From a virus: 62,463 nt of DNA. The translations under genes were made by a program, and so were the position numbers. The notes under the pieces were generated by a model that saw nothing but the letters and a program-made list of their open reading frames with translations, was not told where the DNA came from and ran no database searches. How positions within the stretch are numbered: the first letter of the stretch is position 1; each line of letters starts with the position of its first letter. Shown piece by piece: positions 30,606-39,164 of this stretch. Where the stretch lies: positions 1-62,463 of IMG/VR virus record IMGVR_UViG_3300046780_000362; one strand, written 5' to 3'.

Positions 30606-31043
30606 ATGAGCTCGTACGCGTCTCTCGCTGACCTGTACAAGTACGGGGCCCCGGCAACTGCGTTCGGGGTCCTGTCCGGTGCGGACCAGCAAGCGGGGCT
30701 CGACGAGGCGTCCGCCAAGATCGACGAGTTCTTGGCGGCGCGGTACCCGCTCCCCCTCATCTCGTGGCCGGTCTCGATCACCGAGTACGCCGCTCGCATC
30801 GCCGCGTACAACCTCCTCTCGGTCCGCGGGTACAACCCGGCGATCGGAAACGAGGGGGACACGAGTCTCAAGAGCCGGTACGACGATGCGATCCGACAGC
30901 TCACCCTGATTCAGAAACAGCAAATGCACCCCGCCGTCGTAGCCCAGCCGAACCAGGCGCCCACGTACGAACAGCCGGCGGTGTACACGTCGAGCGTCGT
31001 GAGCCTCGGCACCGGTGGCACCGACACAACGCGGGGGTGGTGA
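30606..31043 (+). CDS. Head-tail adaptor, DUF1320 / Mu gp36-like
   Basis: A 145-residue protein. YASLADLYKYGAP, then DEASAKIDEFLAARYPLPL and AARIAAYNLL, is the DUF1320 pattern (gp36 of Mu), a connector-ring component. It follows the capsid gene as in Mu. Confidence 0.88.
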   Translation: MSSYASLADLYKYGAPATAFGVLSGADQQAGLDEASAKIDEFLAARYPLPLISWPVSITEYAARIAAYNLLSVRGYNPAIGNEGDTSLKSRYDDAIRQLTLIQKQQMHPAVVAQPNQAPTYEQPAVYTSSVVSLGTGGTDTTRGW

Positions 31044-31047
31044 CGTC

Positions 31048-31323
31048 ATGATGCAAGGCAAGTACACGTATGCAGCCGGGGCCTCGGGAACGGTCACGCT
31101 CGCCACGGGCGCCACGCTAAAACAGATCGTTGCGCACTCGACTGCGGGCGGCACGATCACGATCTTCGGCGGGGCCTCGATCCCGATCATTGCTGGCACC
31201 GCGATCGCGCTCCGGTTCATCCACGACAACGCCGTGGCGGGGGAGACTTCGACCGCGAGCGCCGCGATCGTGTTCACCGGGACGGATTCGTACTACGTCG
31301 AAACGATCGGCTCGGGGTACTGA
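31048..31323 (+). CDS. Small beta-rich structural protein
   Basis: A 91-residue protein from ATG 31048: Gly/Thr/Ala-rich beta repeats (SGTVTLATGATLKQI...GGASIPIIAGTAI). It lies between two head-completion genes, so it is probably a minor virion protein. Confidence 0.65.
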   Translation: MMQGKYTYAAGASGTVTLATGATLKQIVAHSTAGGTITIFGGASIPIIAGTAIALRFIHDNAVAGETSTASAAIVFTGTDSYYVETIGSGY

Positions 31324-31761
31324 ATGGCGATCACGGGCGACTTCGTGGGACTGTCGCAACTTGGCCGGAACATCGCCGGCCTTGCACGCGTTCCATCGAA
31401 GGTCGCCCCGCTCGCCTCGGCCTCCATCAAGTGGGAGGTCGAGCTAGAGTTCTCGCGCGGCCGCGACCCGTACGGTCGCCCGTGGGCGCCGCTCCGCCCG
31501 AGCACGATTGCCCGCGGCCGCCGTCCGCCACCGCTCACCGATACGTGGAAGATGCGAGGCGGGATCGACGTCAAGCCACTCCCCGGAGCGGGCCTCGCGA
31601 TCACGTTCGCCGACGCAGTCCCAGCCGTGTACCACCAAAACGGCACGCGCTACATGGCGCGCCGTCCGATCCTCCCTACCGGCGCCTTTCCAAAACGCTG
31701 GTCGGACGCGCTCGAGCGCGCCACGCAGGCCACGATCGACAACGCAATGCGGGGGAAGTGA
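31324..31761 (+). CDS. Virion morphogenesis protein (Mu gpG-like)
   Basis: A 145-residue protein. RDPYGRPWAPLRPSTIARG...VYHQNGTRYMARRPILP matches the phage virion morphogenesis (gpG/Phage_tail_S) family, which completes the tail-head junction. Its stop overlaps the next ATG (TGATG). Confidence 0.85.
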   Translation: MAITGDFVGLSQLGRNIAGLARVPSKVAPLASASIKWEVELEFSRGRDPYGRPWAPLRPSTIARGRRPPPLTDTWKMRGGIDVKPLPGAGLAITFADAVPAVYHQNGTRYMARRPILPTGAFPKRWSDALERATQATIDNAMRGK

Positions 31762-32372
31762 TGGCCGTTGTTACGGGCGTCACGTCGCTACTCGGTGCGA
31801 TCTCGGCCGCGGTCGTGACCCGGCTGTCGGACGCGGGATACCCGCCCCTCGTCGCCGGCGGGATCTTGCTCGGTGAACAGCACCTTGCAGAGAACGACGC
31901 ACCGCCGAAGATCGTGATGATTCCGCACTCGTCGCGGTACTCTTCAAAGGACGTGAGCGGGGCGCGGCCGCTCACGATCTCCACGCCATACGCGGCCGAA
32001 CAGCTCACGCAGATCTCGAACCGTTCTGTTCTCACCGACGAGCTCACCTTCGAGGTTCATTGTTGGGGGACCACGGCCGTTCGAACGAACCCGGCCACGA
32101 TCCCGAACGACGATTACGACTACACGCGACAGCTTGCGCATTGCCTCATTGCCGCGGTGGATGACTGCGCCCGTGGCGTGTTCACGATTGAACCGGGGCT
32201 ATGGACGCGGCAAGGCGTGGTCACGCTCGGCCGAGAGTTCGTGTTCGGGATCACGCTCAACACCCCGGTTCTTACGCAACTTCTCCCGTTCGTGCCCCCC
32301 GGTACGGTCGGACAAGCAACAGTCGTGCCAAACGGGTCGACAGGTGATTCTGTCGTGATACCCTTAGGATGA
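31761..32372 (+). CDS. Tail completion/terminator protein (Mu gp37-like position)
   Basis: A 203-residue alpha/beta protein (DAPPKIVMIPHSSRYSS...SNRSVLTDELTFEVHCWG). Its position between gpG and the sheath matches the tail-terminator gene of Mu-like phages. The assignment rests mainly on synteny. Confidence 0.7.
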   Translation: MAVVTGVTSLLGAISAAVVTRLSDAGYPPLVAGGILLGEQHLAENDAPPKIVMIPHSSRYSSKDVSGARPLTISTPYAAEQLTQISNRSVLTDELTFEVHCWGTTAVRTNPATIPNDDYDYTRQLAHCLIAAVDDCARGVFTIEPGLWTRQGVVTLGREFVFGITLNTPVLTQLLPFVPPGTVGQATVVPNGSTGDSVVIPLG

Positions 32373-32376
32373 AACC

Positions 32377-33885
32377 ATGGCCACCGGTGAAGCAAATATT
32401 ACAGTTCTAGACGGCGGCGGATCGATCGTCGTTCCGGGGTCGCAGGTTCAGCTCGTGATCGGGTGCTGCTCCGCCGGCGTGGCGAACCAGATCACCGCGG
32501 TTTCGCAGATCAACGCGCTTACGACGGCCGTGGGCGTTGGCCCTGGCCCCGAGGCGGCGGCCCTGTCCATCGCCTCCGGCGGTGTCGTGGTCTACATCAA
32601 GCCGACGCAGAACGCCGCGGGCACGGCAACGGCCGTCGTGTTCACGGGCACTGGCTCGAGCGTCATCACGATCACGCTCGACGGCACCGTCGGCGCGTTC
32701 GACGATTACAACCTCGTGTACAAGTGCGTCAACGGCGGCACGCGTGGCACCACGGGCGTCACCTTCCAGATCTCGCTAGACGCCGGCCGCTCGTACGGCC
32801 CGGTGATCGCGCTCCTCACCGCGACGACGTACGCGATCCCGTCCACGGGTATCACGCTCAACTTCGGTGTCGGCACCATGGTTGCGGGCGACCTCGCGAA
32901 GGCGTCGACGGCGGGTCCGTCGTGGGCCGTCGCGAACATTCAAAGCGCACTCAACGTGTTCGCCGCGAGCGCGTACGCAAACACGGGCGTCGGTTCAATC
33001 CACGTTGTGGGTGCGAGCACGGGCGCCGGCGGGCAGAGTGCTGGCGCCACGGGCGCGAACGCCACGTCGATCCAGGGCTACTTGGATACGCTCGTGGTCG
33101 GGTTCTCCTACAACCGGTTGATCGTGTCGGCGCGCGACGCGCTGACTCCCACCGCCTTCGGTGGTTCGGGTGAAACCGAAGCGACGTGGCTCACCGCCGT
33201 ATCGCTCGACTACTCGACGGTTTCAACGAAGCGCGTGGGCGCGGGTCTCGGCTACTACAACATGCAGAGCCAGATCCCGAACACCGCCGCGGGAGCGCCG
33301 CGCTACCGCCGGCCGCTCGCGTGGGCGTGGGCCGCTCGCCTCGTGACGATTCCCCCGCAGCGCCACGCCGGCCGCGTCCGGGACGGGTCCCTCTCGTTCA
33401 TCATCGTGGACCCGACGAACGACTCCAAAGACGGGTTCATCTATCACGACGAGGCGGTCACGCAGGTCGGCGAACAGCGGTTCACCACGGCGCGTTCGCG
33501 CCGCGGCCTCCAGGGTTACTACCTGTCTACCGACAACCTCATGGCTCCGACCGGGTCCGACTTCGCACTCCGCCCCCGCGGTAGCGTGATGGACGTGGCG
33601 TGCCAGATCACGCATCAGGTCGGCTCGCTGCAGATCAACAGCGATCTTCGCACGACCCCCGCGGGCACGCTGTACCCGCCAGACGCGGCGGCCATCGCGG
33701 CCGAGATCAATACGGCGCTGAACTCGAGCATGGTTGCCGTCGGAATGGTCACCGCGGCGCGCGCGGTCGTGGACCTCACGAATAACGTGCAGCTCACGAG
33801 CACGGTGCTCATCAACGTGACGATCCAGGGTCGCGCGTACGTGCTCACCGAAACCATCTCGATCGGCTTCGGCCAGGTCTCCTGA
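32377..33885 (+). CDS. Tail sheath protein (DUF2586-like)
   Basis: A 502-residue Gly/Ala/Thr-rich protein. The C-terminal part (RLVTIPPQRHAGRVRDG, SRRGLQGYYLSTDNLMAPTGSD, VTIQGRAYVLTETI) matches DUF2586-type sheath proteins. Its size and position directly before the tube gene mark the phage as contractile-tailed. Confidence 0.82.
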   Translation: MATGEANITVLDGGGSIVVPGSQVQLVIGCCSAGVANQITAVSQINALTTAVGVGPGPEAAALSIASGGVVVYIKPTQNAAGTATAVVFTGTGSSVITITLDGTVGAFDDYNLVYKCVNGGTRGTTGVTFQISLDAGRSYGPVIALLTATTYAIPSTGITLNFGVGTMVAGDLAKASTAGPSWAVANIQSALNVFAASAYANTGVGSIHVVGASTGAGGQSAGATGANATSIQGYLDTLVVGFSYNRLIVSARDALTPTAFGGSGETEATWLTAVSLDYSTVSTKRVGAGLGYYNMQSQIPNTAAGAPRYRRPLAWAWAARLVTIPPQRHAGRVRDGSLSFIIVDPTNDSKDGFIYHDEAVTQVGEQRFTTARSRRGLQGYYLSTDNLMAPTGSDFALRPRGSVMDVACQITHQVGSLQINSDLRTTPAGTLYPPDAAAIAAEINTALNSSMVAVGMVTAARAVVDLTNNVQLTSTVLINVTIQGRAYVLTETISIGFGQVS

Positions 33886-33895
33886 GGAAAGTAGC

Positions 33896-34381
33896 ATGGC
33901 AAGCCCCACCCCCATTCAGTACCCGTACATCAACGGCGTTCGCCACTCTTTCGCGAGCGTTGAGTTCAAGTTCAACGGGATTATCTTCATCGGGATCGCG
34001 AACATGAACTATTCGCGCACCCGCACGCGCACCATGGTGCGCGGCAACCACCCGGACCCGCTCGGCAAGACGATCGGCGAGAACGAGTACAGCGCCGATT
34101 GCGAGCTGTATCTGGCGGAGTGGAACCAGTTCCAAGCGTCTCTCGGCACGAATGGCGCGGGCTACGGCGACGATTCGTTCACGGCCACGTGCGTGTACAC
34201 GGCGAACGGCTTCGACATGATTACCGACACGATCCTTGGTTGCACGCTGGACGTGACGGAAGCCGCGCTCGCGAAGGGAACGGACCCCGTATCGCGGAAG
34301 ATCCAACTATCGCCTCTTAAGATCCTGTTTAACGGGCTCGACGATCTGGCCGTTCCGCTGGTCGCCCCAGCACAGACGTGA
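33896..34381 (+). CDS. Tail tube protein
   Basis: A 161-residue protein following the sheath. VEFKFNGIIFIGIANMNYS and the conserved G(E)NEYSADCELYLAEWNQF region fit Mu gpM-like tail tube subunits. Its 3' end overlaps the antisense HNH gene by 53 bases. Confidence 0.82.
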   Translation: MASPTPIQYPYINGVRHSFASVEFKFNGIIFIGIANMNYSRTRTRTMVRGNHPDPLGKTIGENEYSADCELYLAEWNQFQASLGTNGAGYGDDSFTATCVYTANGFDMITDTILGCTLDVTEAALAKGTDPVSRKIQLSPLKILFNGLDDLAVPLVAPAQT

Positions 34382-34802
34382 GCGGGTACCACGTGATCGC
34401 CTCTCGCCGGCAGTAGGTTCTGTGCCGGTGGCACTGCACGCATACGAGATCGCACTTCGCCATTTCTCGACGCATGCGCGTGAACGAGAGGTGGTAGTTC
34501 ACGCACACGCCACCTCGGTCTTTCGTGGTTCCTTCGCGGTGATCGAAGTCCATGAGCCAGTGAGGGAACGTCCGCGCGCAATCGAGGCACGGCGTGGACC
34601 CCTTGTGAAAGCGTAACCAGTCGGCGCGTTTCTGCGCACTTTCATTGCACAGTCGCCGTTCGTTTACTCGGTACGCCTTGCGCCCGCTAGCGCGGCACGC
34701 GCGGCACATGTGGAGGTACCCATCTTTGCTGTTTGGCGCTCGGTGAAACTCCGTGATCGGTTTTTCCGCGTCGCACCACTGGCACATTTTACGATCGACC
34801 AT
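34329..34802 (-). CDS. HNH endonuclease inserted antisense in the late operon
   Basis: A 157-residue protein on the minus strand. An N-terminal zinc module (CQWCDAEK...CRACRASG) precedes an HNH-type core: TPCLDC...LMDFDHREG...CDLVCVQCHRHRTY. The fold is the treble-clef HNH of free-standing phage endonucleases. It is the only minus-strand gene within the 25 kb late operon, splitting tube from tail chaperone, so it is likely a mobile (homing) insertion. ATG 34802 was chosen; 34787 and 34811 are possible. Confidence 0.8.
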   Translation of the reverse strand: MVDRKMCQWCDAEKPITEFHRAPNSKDGYLHMCRACRASGRKAYRVNERRLCNESAQKRADWLRFHKGSTPCLDCARTFPHWLMDFDHREGTTKDRGGVCVNYHLSFTRMRREMAKCDLVCVQCHRHRTYCRREAITWYPLTSVLGRPAERPDRRAR

Positions 34803-34954
34803 GCGGAGCAATATGCGCGATCACGCGCGCCCATTCAAGGGGTTTCACCGCTGGACATTCGTGCGCACAGGTGCCACATTTGAGTGACATTATTCTCTTG
34901 CGTGCGCGGGTACGCCGCGCACCGGACACCGCCGTCATTGGTACACAAGAGGGC

Positions 34955-34982
34955 GGTTTCCTTTTCAACTCGAAAGGAAACC
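34955..34982 (+). promoter_or_regulatory. Hairpin sequestering the tail-chaperone ribosome site
   Basis: GGTTTCCTTT (34955-34964) and AAAGGAAACC (34973-34982) form a perfect 10-bp stem with an 8-base loop. The AAAGG that should act as Shine-Dalgarno for ATG 34987 lies within the right arm, so the folded RNA would block initiation. It may tune chaperone level or be a processing site. Confidence 0.6.
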
Positions 34983-34986
34983 ACAC

Positions 34987-35313
34987 ATGCTCTCGACCCA
35001 AGAATTGGACAAGCTCCGCGAGGAAAACCCCGCGGGCATCGTGCATCTCATCGGTACCGGCAACAAGTGGGAGTGCGTCTTCCGCGCCCCGCGCCGCGCC
35101 GAGTACAAGATGTTCCGCGCGAATTGCCACAACGATGCGCGTAAGGCGGACGCCAACGAAGTGCTGGCGAAACAGTGCTGCGTGTACCCGCCGTCGCGTG
35201 ACGCGTTCGACGCGTTGCTGGACGTGTTCCCCGCAATCCCCGAAGCGCTCGCTACAGACGACGACTTCAAAGCCATGACGGGGGTCACCGTCGAGGAGGG
35301 TTCAAAACAGTAG
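34987..35313 (+). CDS. Tail assembly chaperone (G product)
   Basis: A 108-residue protein directly upstream of the tape measure. Length, acidic helical C-terminus and position match the G-type tail chaperone that coats the tape measure during tail assembly. A -1 frameshift signal at its end extends a fraction of product into the next frame. Confidence 0.8.
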   Translation: MLSTQELDKLREENPAGIVHLIGTGNKWECVFRAPRRAEYKMFRANCHNDARKADANEVLAKQCCVYPPSRDAFDALLDVFPAIPEALATDDDFKAMTGVTVEEGSKQ

Positions 35314-35468
35314 CCACCTTGCGCACGAGTCAGCGCAAGGATTTTGGAGAACTCGCCGCGGGGCTCACCGCCTGGATCCGCGGCGACGACTCGGAAGTAA
35401 GTGAGGCGGCATCGGAGATCGTCGCGGAAGCATTGCTCGTCTATCTGAAACAGAACACGAAAGATTGA
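34987..35468 (+). CDS. Frameshifted tail chaperone (GT product)
   Basis: If ribosomes slip -1 at the AAAA at 35304-35307, reading continues through 53 codons (TVATLRTSQRKDFGELAAGL...) to a stop at 35466-35468. The extension has no usable start of its own, reads as good coding sequence, and fills the gap to the tape measure. This is the standard arrangement in long-tailed phages (lambda G/GT, Mu gp41). Confidence 0.75.
35304..35340 (+). other. Programmed -1 frameshift signal
   Basis: The slip site TCAAAAC lies just before CAG TAG. Nine bases later a perfect 8-bp stem (CCTTGCGC 35317-35324, GCGCAAGG 35333-35340, 8-base loop) forms the stimulatory hairpin. Lys-tRNA on AAA re-pairs perfectly after slipping. 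Confidence 0.75.
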
Positions 35469-35477
35469 GAGAAACAC

Positions 35478-37415
35478 GTGGCCGGCCTAACGTTCAACAT
35501 CTCGCTCGCGGACCTCATCACGGGGCCGGCGAAGAAGATGCAAGCCGGCTTACTCGGTACGTCGAAGTCTCTGCTGGACGCAAACAAGAACGTCGTACTT
35601 CTCGAGAAGCAATTGAAGACGCTCGAGAACCAGATGGTGAAGAGTCAGGCGCTCGGCAACGCCGCGGCGTTCGATAAGCAGAGCAGGGCAGCGGCCACGC
35701 TCCGCGGCCACCTCGCGGGGCTCGACACGTCGCAGGTTCGGCTCGGTGAATCGATGAAGGAGCAGGCGGCCGCCACGGGGGTCGGTGCGGAAGCCATGGC
35801 CGGGTGGATCGGTATTGCGATCGCCGTGGTCGAAGTGATCGGCAAACTCGTGAAGGGGTTCGCCGATCTCGTTCTCGCTGGCGCGGCGTTCACCATTCAA
35901 TCCGTGCAGTCGAAGCAAGCGGCGCAGCAAATGTTTCGCGCCATGGCCGGCGGGAAGGCGGCGGGCGATCAGCTGTTTGGCATGATGGAAGACCTAGCCA
36001 CGCAACTCCCCCAGACGAAGGACGAACTCACGGCGTGGTCGAAAGAGTTCACGGCCATGGGGATCTTGAAACAGGACGCGCTCCGTACGGAGCTCCGCGC
36101 CACCGCGAGCGCCGCGGCGCTCATGGGCGACGAAGGCGCCGAAGCGTTCACGCTCCTGACGCGCAAGATCACAGAGAGCATCTCTACGACGGGTAAACTC
36201 AAGCTATCCGAAAAACAGCTAGCGTCACTGGCGAAGACCGGCGCGAACGTGGACGACGTGGCGAAGGCCATGGGCGTATCCACGAAGACCCTCGCCGCGC
36301 ACTTGAAAGCCGGGACGGTGAACGCCACCGCGTTTGGCGACGCGCTCAACAAGGCATTGATCGAGAAGGGCGGGTCCGCGCTCGATCGCATGCTCGGCGA
36401 CGTCGGAGTACTTCGAAAGAAGTTCGACGAGATGATCGGTGACATGTTCGAGGACGTGAACATTCAGCCCTTCATCGACTCGATGAAAGACCTCCTTTCC
36501 GTGTTCTCTCAGGCGCAGCCGAGTGGACAGGCCATGAGGGCCGGGATCATGGGGTTCTTCAATTCGTTTTTCGAGTGGTCGGCGAAGGCGGTGCTCATCG
36601 CCAAGCACATGTTCTTGGATCTCGAGATCTTCGCCTTGCGAGCGTACATCGCGATCAAGCCATACGCTGGCGTTCTGAAGGACATCGCGATCGGCGCCCT
36701 CGTCGTGGCGGGTGTCTTCGCGGCCGTGCTAGTTGGCGCGGTGCTCGGGGTTGTAGGGGCGCTTGCGATGCTAGTCGCGCCTTCGGTCGCGGCGGTCGCG
36801 GCCTTCGTGTGGCTGTATGACACGATCGTCAATTCGTGGGGGCAGATCACGGGGTTCGTTTCGGGCGTAGTTGCGGGCGTGCTCAATACGATCTCCGGGT
36901 GGCTGTCGTCGCTGTACGACCTCGGGGCTGAGATCTCGGAGTGGGCGATCGGCGCGGCCGCCGGGCTCGTGGAGGGTCTCGTCAATGGCATAGCGAACGG
37001 CACCGGCATGATCGTGGACGCGGTGAAAGGTCTCGCGCACAGCGCGATCAAGTCCTTCAAAGAGACGCTCGGGATCGCCTCGCCGTCCAAAGAGTTCATG
37101 AAGCTCGGTGACTTCACCGCGCGCGGCTTCAACATGGGGATCTCGGCGCAGAACGACAACGCGGCCGCGGCAACGGCGGGGCTCGCGCAAGCGGCCACCG
37201 ACGGCGCGACGCGCGGCGCGTCCGCTGCTCCCGCGGCGGGGCAAGCCGCGGCCGCTGGCGCGCCTGCGAAGGCCGGTGCGGGCGGCGTGACCATCGTTGT
37301 CGAGGCCGGAGCGATCGTGATCTCCGGCGCGGCGGGGGACGTGAACGCGCTCACCGAGCACGGCGTGTCCCTCTTGTTCGAGAAGATTGCTTTGATGCAA
37401 GGGGTGGCCGCGTGA
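35478..37415 (+). CDS. Tape measure protein
   Basis: A 645-residue protein from GTG 35478: Ala-rich, coiled-coil N-terminus, hydrophobic segments near residues 110-145 and 405-450, and the typical C-terminal SIKSFKETLGIASPSKEF-MKLGDFTARGFNMGI motif. It sets tail length: 645 residues correspond to roughly 95-100 nm by the usual 1.5 angstrom per residue rule. Overlaps the next gene by 4 bases. Confidence 0.88.
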   Translation: MAGLTFNISLADLITGPAKKMQAGLLGTSKSLLDANKNVVLLEKQLKTLENQMVKSQALGNAAAFDKQSRAAATLRGHLAGLDTSQVRLGESMKEQAAATGVGAEAMAGWIGIAIAVVEVIGKLVKGFADLVLAGAAFTIQSVQSKQAAQQMFRAMAGGKAAGDQLFGMMEDLATQLPQTKDELTAWSKEFTAMGILKQDALRTELRATASAAALMGDEGAEAFTLLTRKITESISTTGKLKLSEKQLASLAKTGANVDDVAKAMGVSTKTLAAHLKAGTVNATAFGDALNKALIEKGGSALDRMLGDVGVLRKKFDEMIGDMFEDVNIQPFIDSMKDLLSVFSQAQPSGQAMRAGIMGFFNSFFEWSAKAVLIAKHMFLDLEIFALRAYIAIKPYAGVLKDIAIGALVVAGVFAAVLVGAVLGVVGALAMLVAPSVAAVAAFVWLYDTIVNSWGQITGFVSGVVAGVLNTISGWLSSLYDLGAEISEWAIGAAAGLVEGLVNGIANGTGMIVDAVKGLAHSAIKSFKETLGIASPSKEFMKLGDFTARGFNMGISAQNDNAAAATAGLAQAATDGATRGASAAPAAGQAAAAGAPAKAGAGGVTIVVEAGAIVISGAAGDVNALTEHGVSLLFEKIALMQGVAA

Positions 37416-37972
37416 GCTCCGGGGCACTCGACCCGATCGCGAACCCACAGGCGTGGGACGTCGTGCGCGTGGGACAAGCCACGAGCCCCGGTTGCGCCGT
37501 GATCGGGGAGATCAAGCGCAAGAATCAGTGGGACGTGAAGAAGGGAAAGGGCACGCTCGGGTCCACGGTCACGTTCGTGGGGCGTCCGCCCGGTACGGTG
37601 TCCGTCGAATTCTTGCTGTGGCTCCCGTCGCACTTCCGCGCGTGGGACACATTCCGCCCGTTGCTAAAGTACGACCCGACGAAAAAGTCCGTGCAGGCGG
37701 TGGACGTGTATCACCCCTCGTGGGCGGACGTTGACTTCAAGTCCGTGGTCACCGAGTCGATCGGGAGCATCGTCCACAAGGGCAAGGGGCTGTACTCGAT
37801 CACGATCGAATGGCTCGAGTACTTCCCCGCCTCCAAGGTGAGCTCCGTCTCGACCCCCTCGGGGAGCGTGGGAACGCAGGCCGGCACCACGCCGGGCGCC
37901 CCGCCGGACCCGATCGGTGACGCCCAGCAACGGCAGATCGCCGCGCTCGCGAAGCAAGCGGGGCTCACGTGA
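37412..37972 (+). CDS. Baseplate/tail hub-associated protein
   Basis: A 186-residue protein just after the tape measure. The N-terminal 140 residues are beta-rich (GCAVIGEIKRKNQWDVKKGK...VSVEFLLWLPSHFRAWD); the tail is Ser/Thr/Gly/Pro then a helix. This position usually encodes a hub or tape-measure-linked protein. Assignment by synteny. Confidence 0.65.
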   Translation: MSSGALDPIANPQAWDVVRVGQATSPGCAVIGEIKRKNQWDVKKGKGTLGSTVTFVGRPPGTVSVEFLLWLPSHFRAWDTFRPLLKYDPTKKSVQAVDVYHPSWADVDFKSVVTESIGSIVHKGKGLYSITIEWLEYFPASKVSSVSTPSGSVGTQAGTTPGAPPDPIGDAQQRQIAALAKQAGLT

Positions 37973-38625
37973 CCGAGTTCGCCGCGCTCGCCGGCGCCCG
38001 CGTCACGACCATGTCCGTCGGGATCCCGATGTACGGGCTTTGGGCGGGGGACGTCACGGTGGCCACGGCTACGCCGCTCCCCGCCACAGCCTCGCCCTTG
38101 ACCATTGGCGACCTGTCGCTACTCGGTACGGCGTTTCGCCTGGCCACGTTCTCCGGGGCGTCCAGCGCTCGCCTCGTGGGCGGTTACGGAGGCTGGCGAA
38201 AGACCGCGCCGCGGCAAGCCTACGTAGGCGGGTCGGTGCGCCTGTCCATCGTTCTGAAAGACGCGGCCACCGTCGTGGGCGAGCGGCTCACGCTCGACGT
38301 ACCGGACGCGAACATCGCGCGCTACACGCGGGCCGAGGGCCCCGCGTCGCGGTCGCTCTCCCTCGCCGCGGGGCCGCTGTGGTACGTGGCGCCGGATGGT
38401 GTGACGCACGTCGGGCCGCGCCCGGGCGGTCTCATCACGTCCGACTTTGACGTGATCATGTGGACCGGGGCGACCGGCAAATTCACGATCGCTACAGAGA
38501 CGTTGGCGGACTGGATGCCCGGGCGCACATTCACCGCGCCCACAGTCCCGGGCGTGCGAACCGTTTCGTATACCGAGATCGGCATGGACAACGATGGCCG
38601 GCTCCGCTTGGAGGTGCTCGCGTGA
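37969..38625 (+). CDS. Baseplate hub-like protein
   Basis: A 218-residue beta-rich protein from GTG 37969, coupled on both sides. Its position between the hub-associated gene and the spike suits a gp44-like hub, but it is shorter than typical hubs. Function inferred from order. Confidence 0.6.
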   Translation: MTEFAALAGARVTTMSVGIPMYGLWAGDVTVATATPLPATASPLTIGDLSLLGTAFRLATFSGASSARLVGGYGGWRKTAPRQAYVGGSVRLSIVLKDAATVVGERLTLDVPDANIARYTRAEGPASRSLSLAAGPLWYVAPDGVTHVGPRPGGLITSDFDVIMWTGATGKFTIATETLADWMPGRTFTAPTVPGVRTVSYTEIGMDNDGRLRLEVLA

Positions 38626-39164
38626 TTCCCGTACCCGCCTCCCCGCTCGACCGCCTATGGTCCGCGTTCCGCGCGCTCATCGGCGTGGAGATCGCCCCGC
38701 TCGCTTACCTCGGCGTGTACGAGTACTCGGTCACGGCAACGGATGGCACGGCTGCGCAAGCGGCCACGACGGTGGATGTCGAGCCCACCGACCCCGCACT
38801 GAAGATGCCCGCGCTTCCGAAGGTGCCGATTCGGCTCCCGTTCGGAGTGACACCCCCGCACGGCGCGCTGTGCTCCGTGCAGTTCATGAACGGTGACCCG
38901 TCGCGCCCCATGGTCACGAACTTCACGGACCCCATGACGCTCATGGTGTTCAACGGTGGCACGCTTCCGAACGCGCGTCAGGGTGACATGTGCGCGGTCA
39001 CGCTGTTTGACTTCTCGAGTGCCGCGTCAACGGCGGTACTATCCACGCTCGCCCCGTTTTTCATTTCCGCGACGGGCGGGCCGTGCACATTCACACCCAC
39101 GCCGATCCCGCCCCTCGTCATATATGGGATCGTGTCCACCGGGATCCCCACGGTGAAGTCGTGA
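38622..39164 (+). CDS. Baseplate spike/assembly protein (gpV/gp45-like)
   Basis: A 180-residue protein from GTG 38622. The OB-like segment RLPFGVTPPHGALCSVQFMN then GDPSRPMVTNF is characteristic of Mu gp45 / P2 gpV spike proteins, whose tip pierces the outer membrane. It is followed by a Pro/Thr-rich beta end. Confidence 0.75.
   Translation: MIPVPASPLDRLWSAFRALIGVEIAPLAYLGVYEYSVTATDGTAAQAATTVDVEPTDPALKMPALPKVPIRLPFGVTPPHGALCSVQFMNGDPSRPMVTNFTDPMTLMVFNGGTLPNARQGDMCAVTLFDFSSAASTAVLSTLAPFFISATGGPCTFTPTPIPPLVIYGIVSTGIPTVKS

Noticed and set aside
34329-34802. HNH gene as part of the packaging machinery
   Set aside because: Packaging-associated HNH genes lie beside terminase and on the same strand; this one is antisense in the tail cluster.
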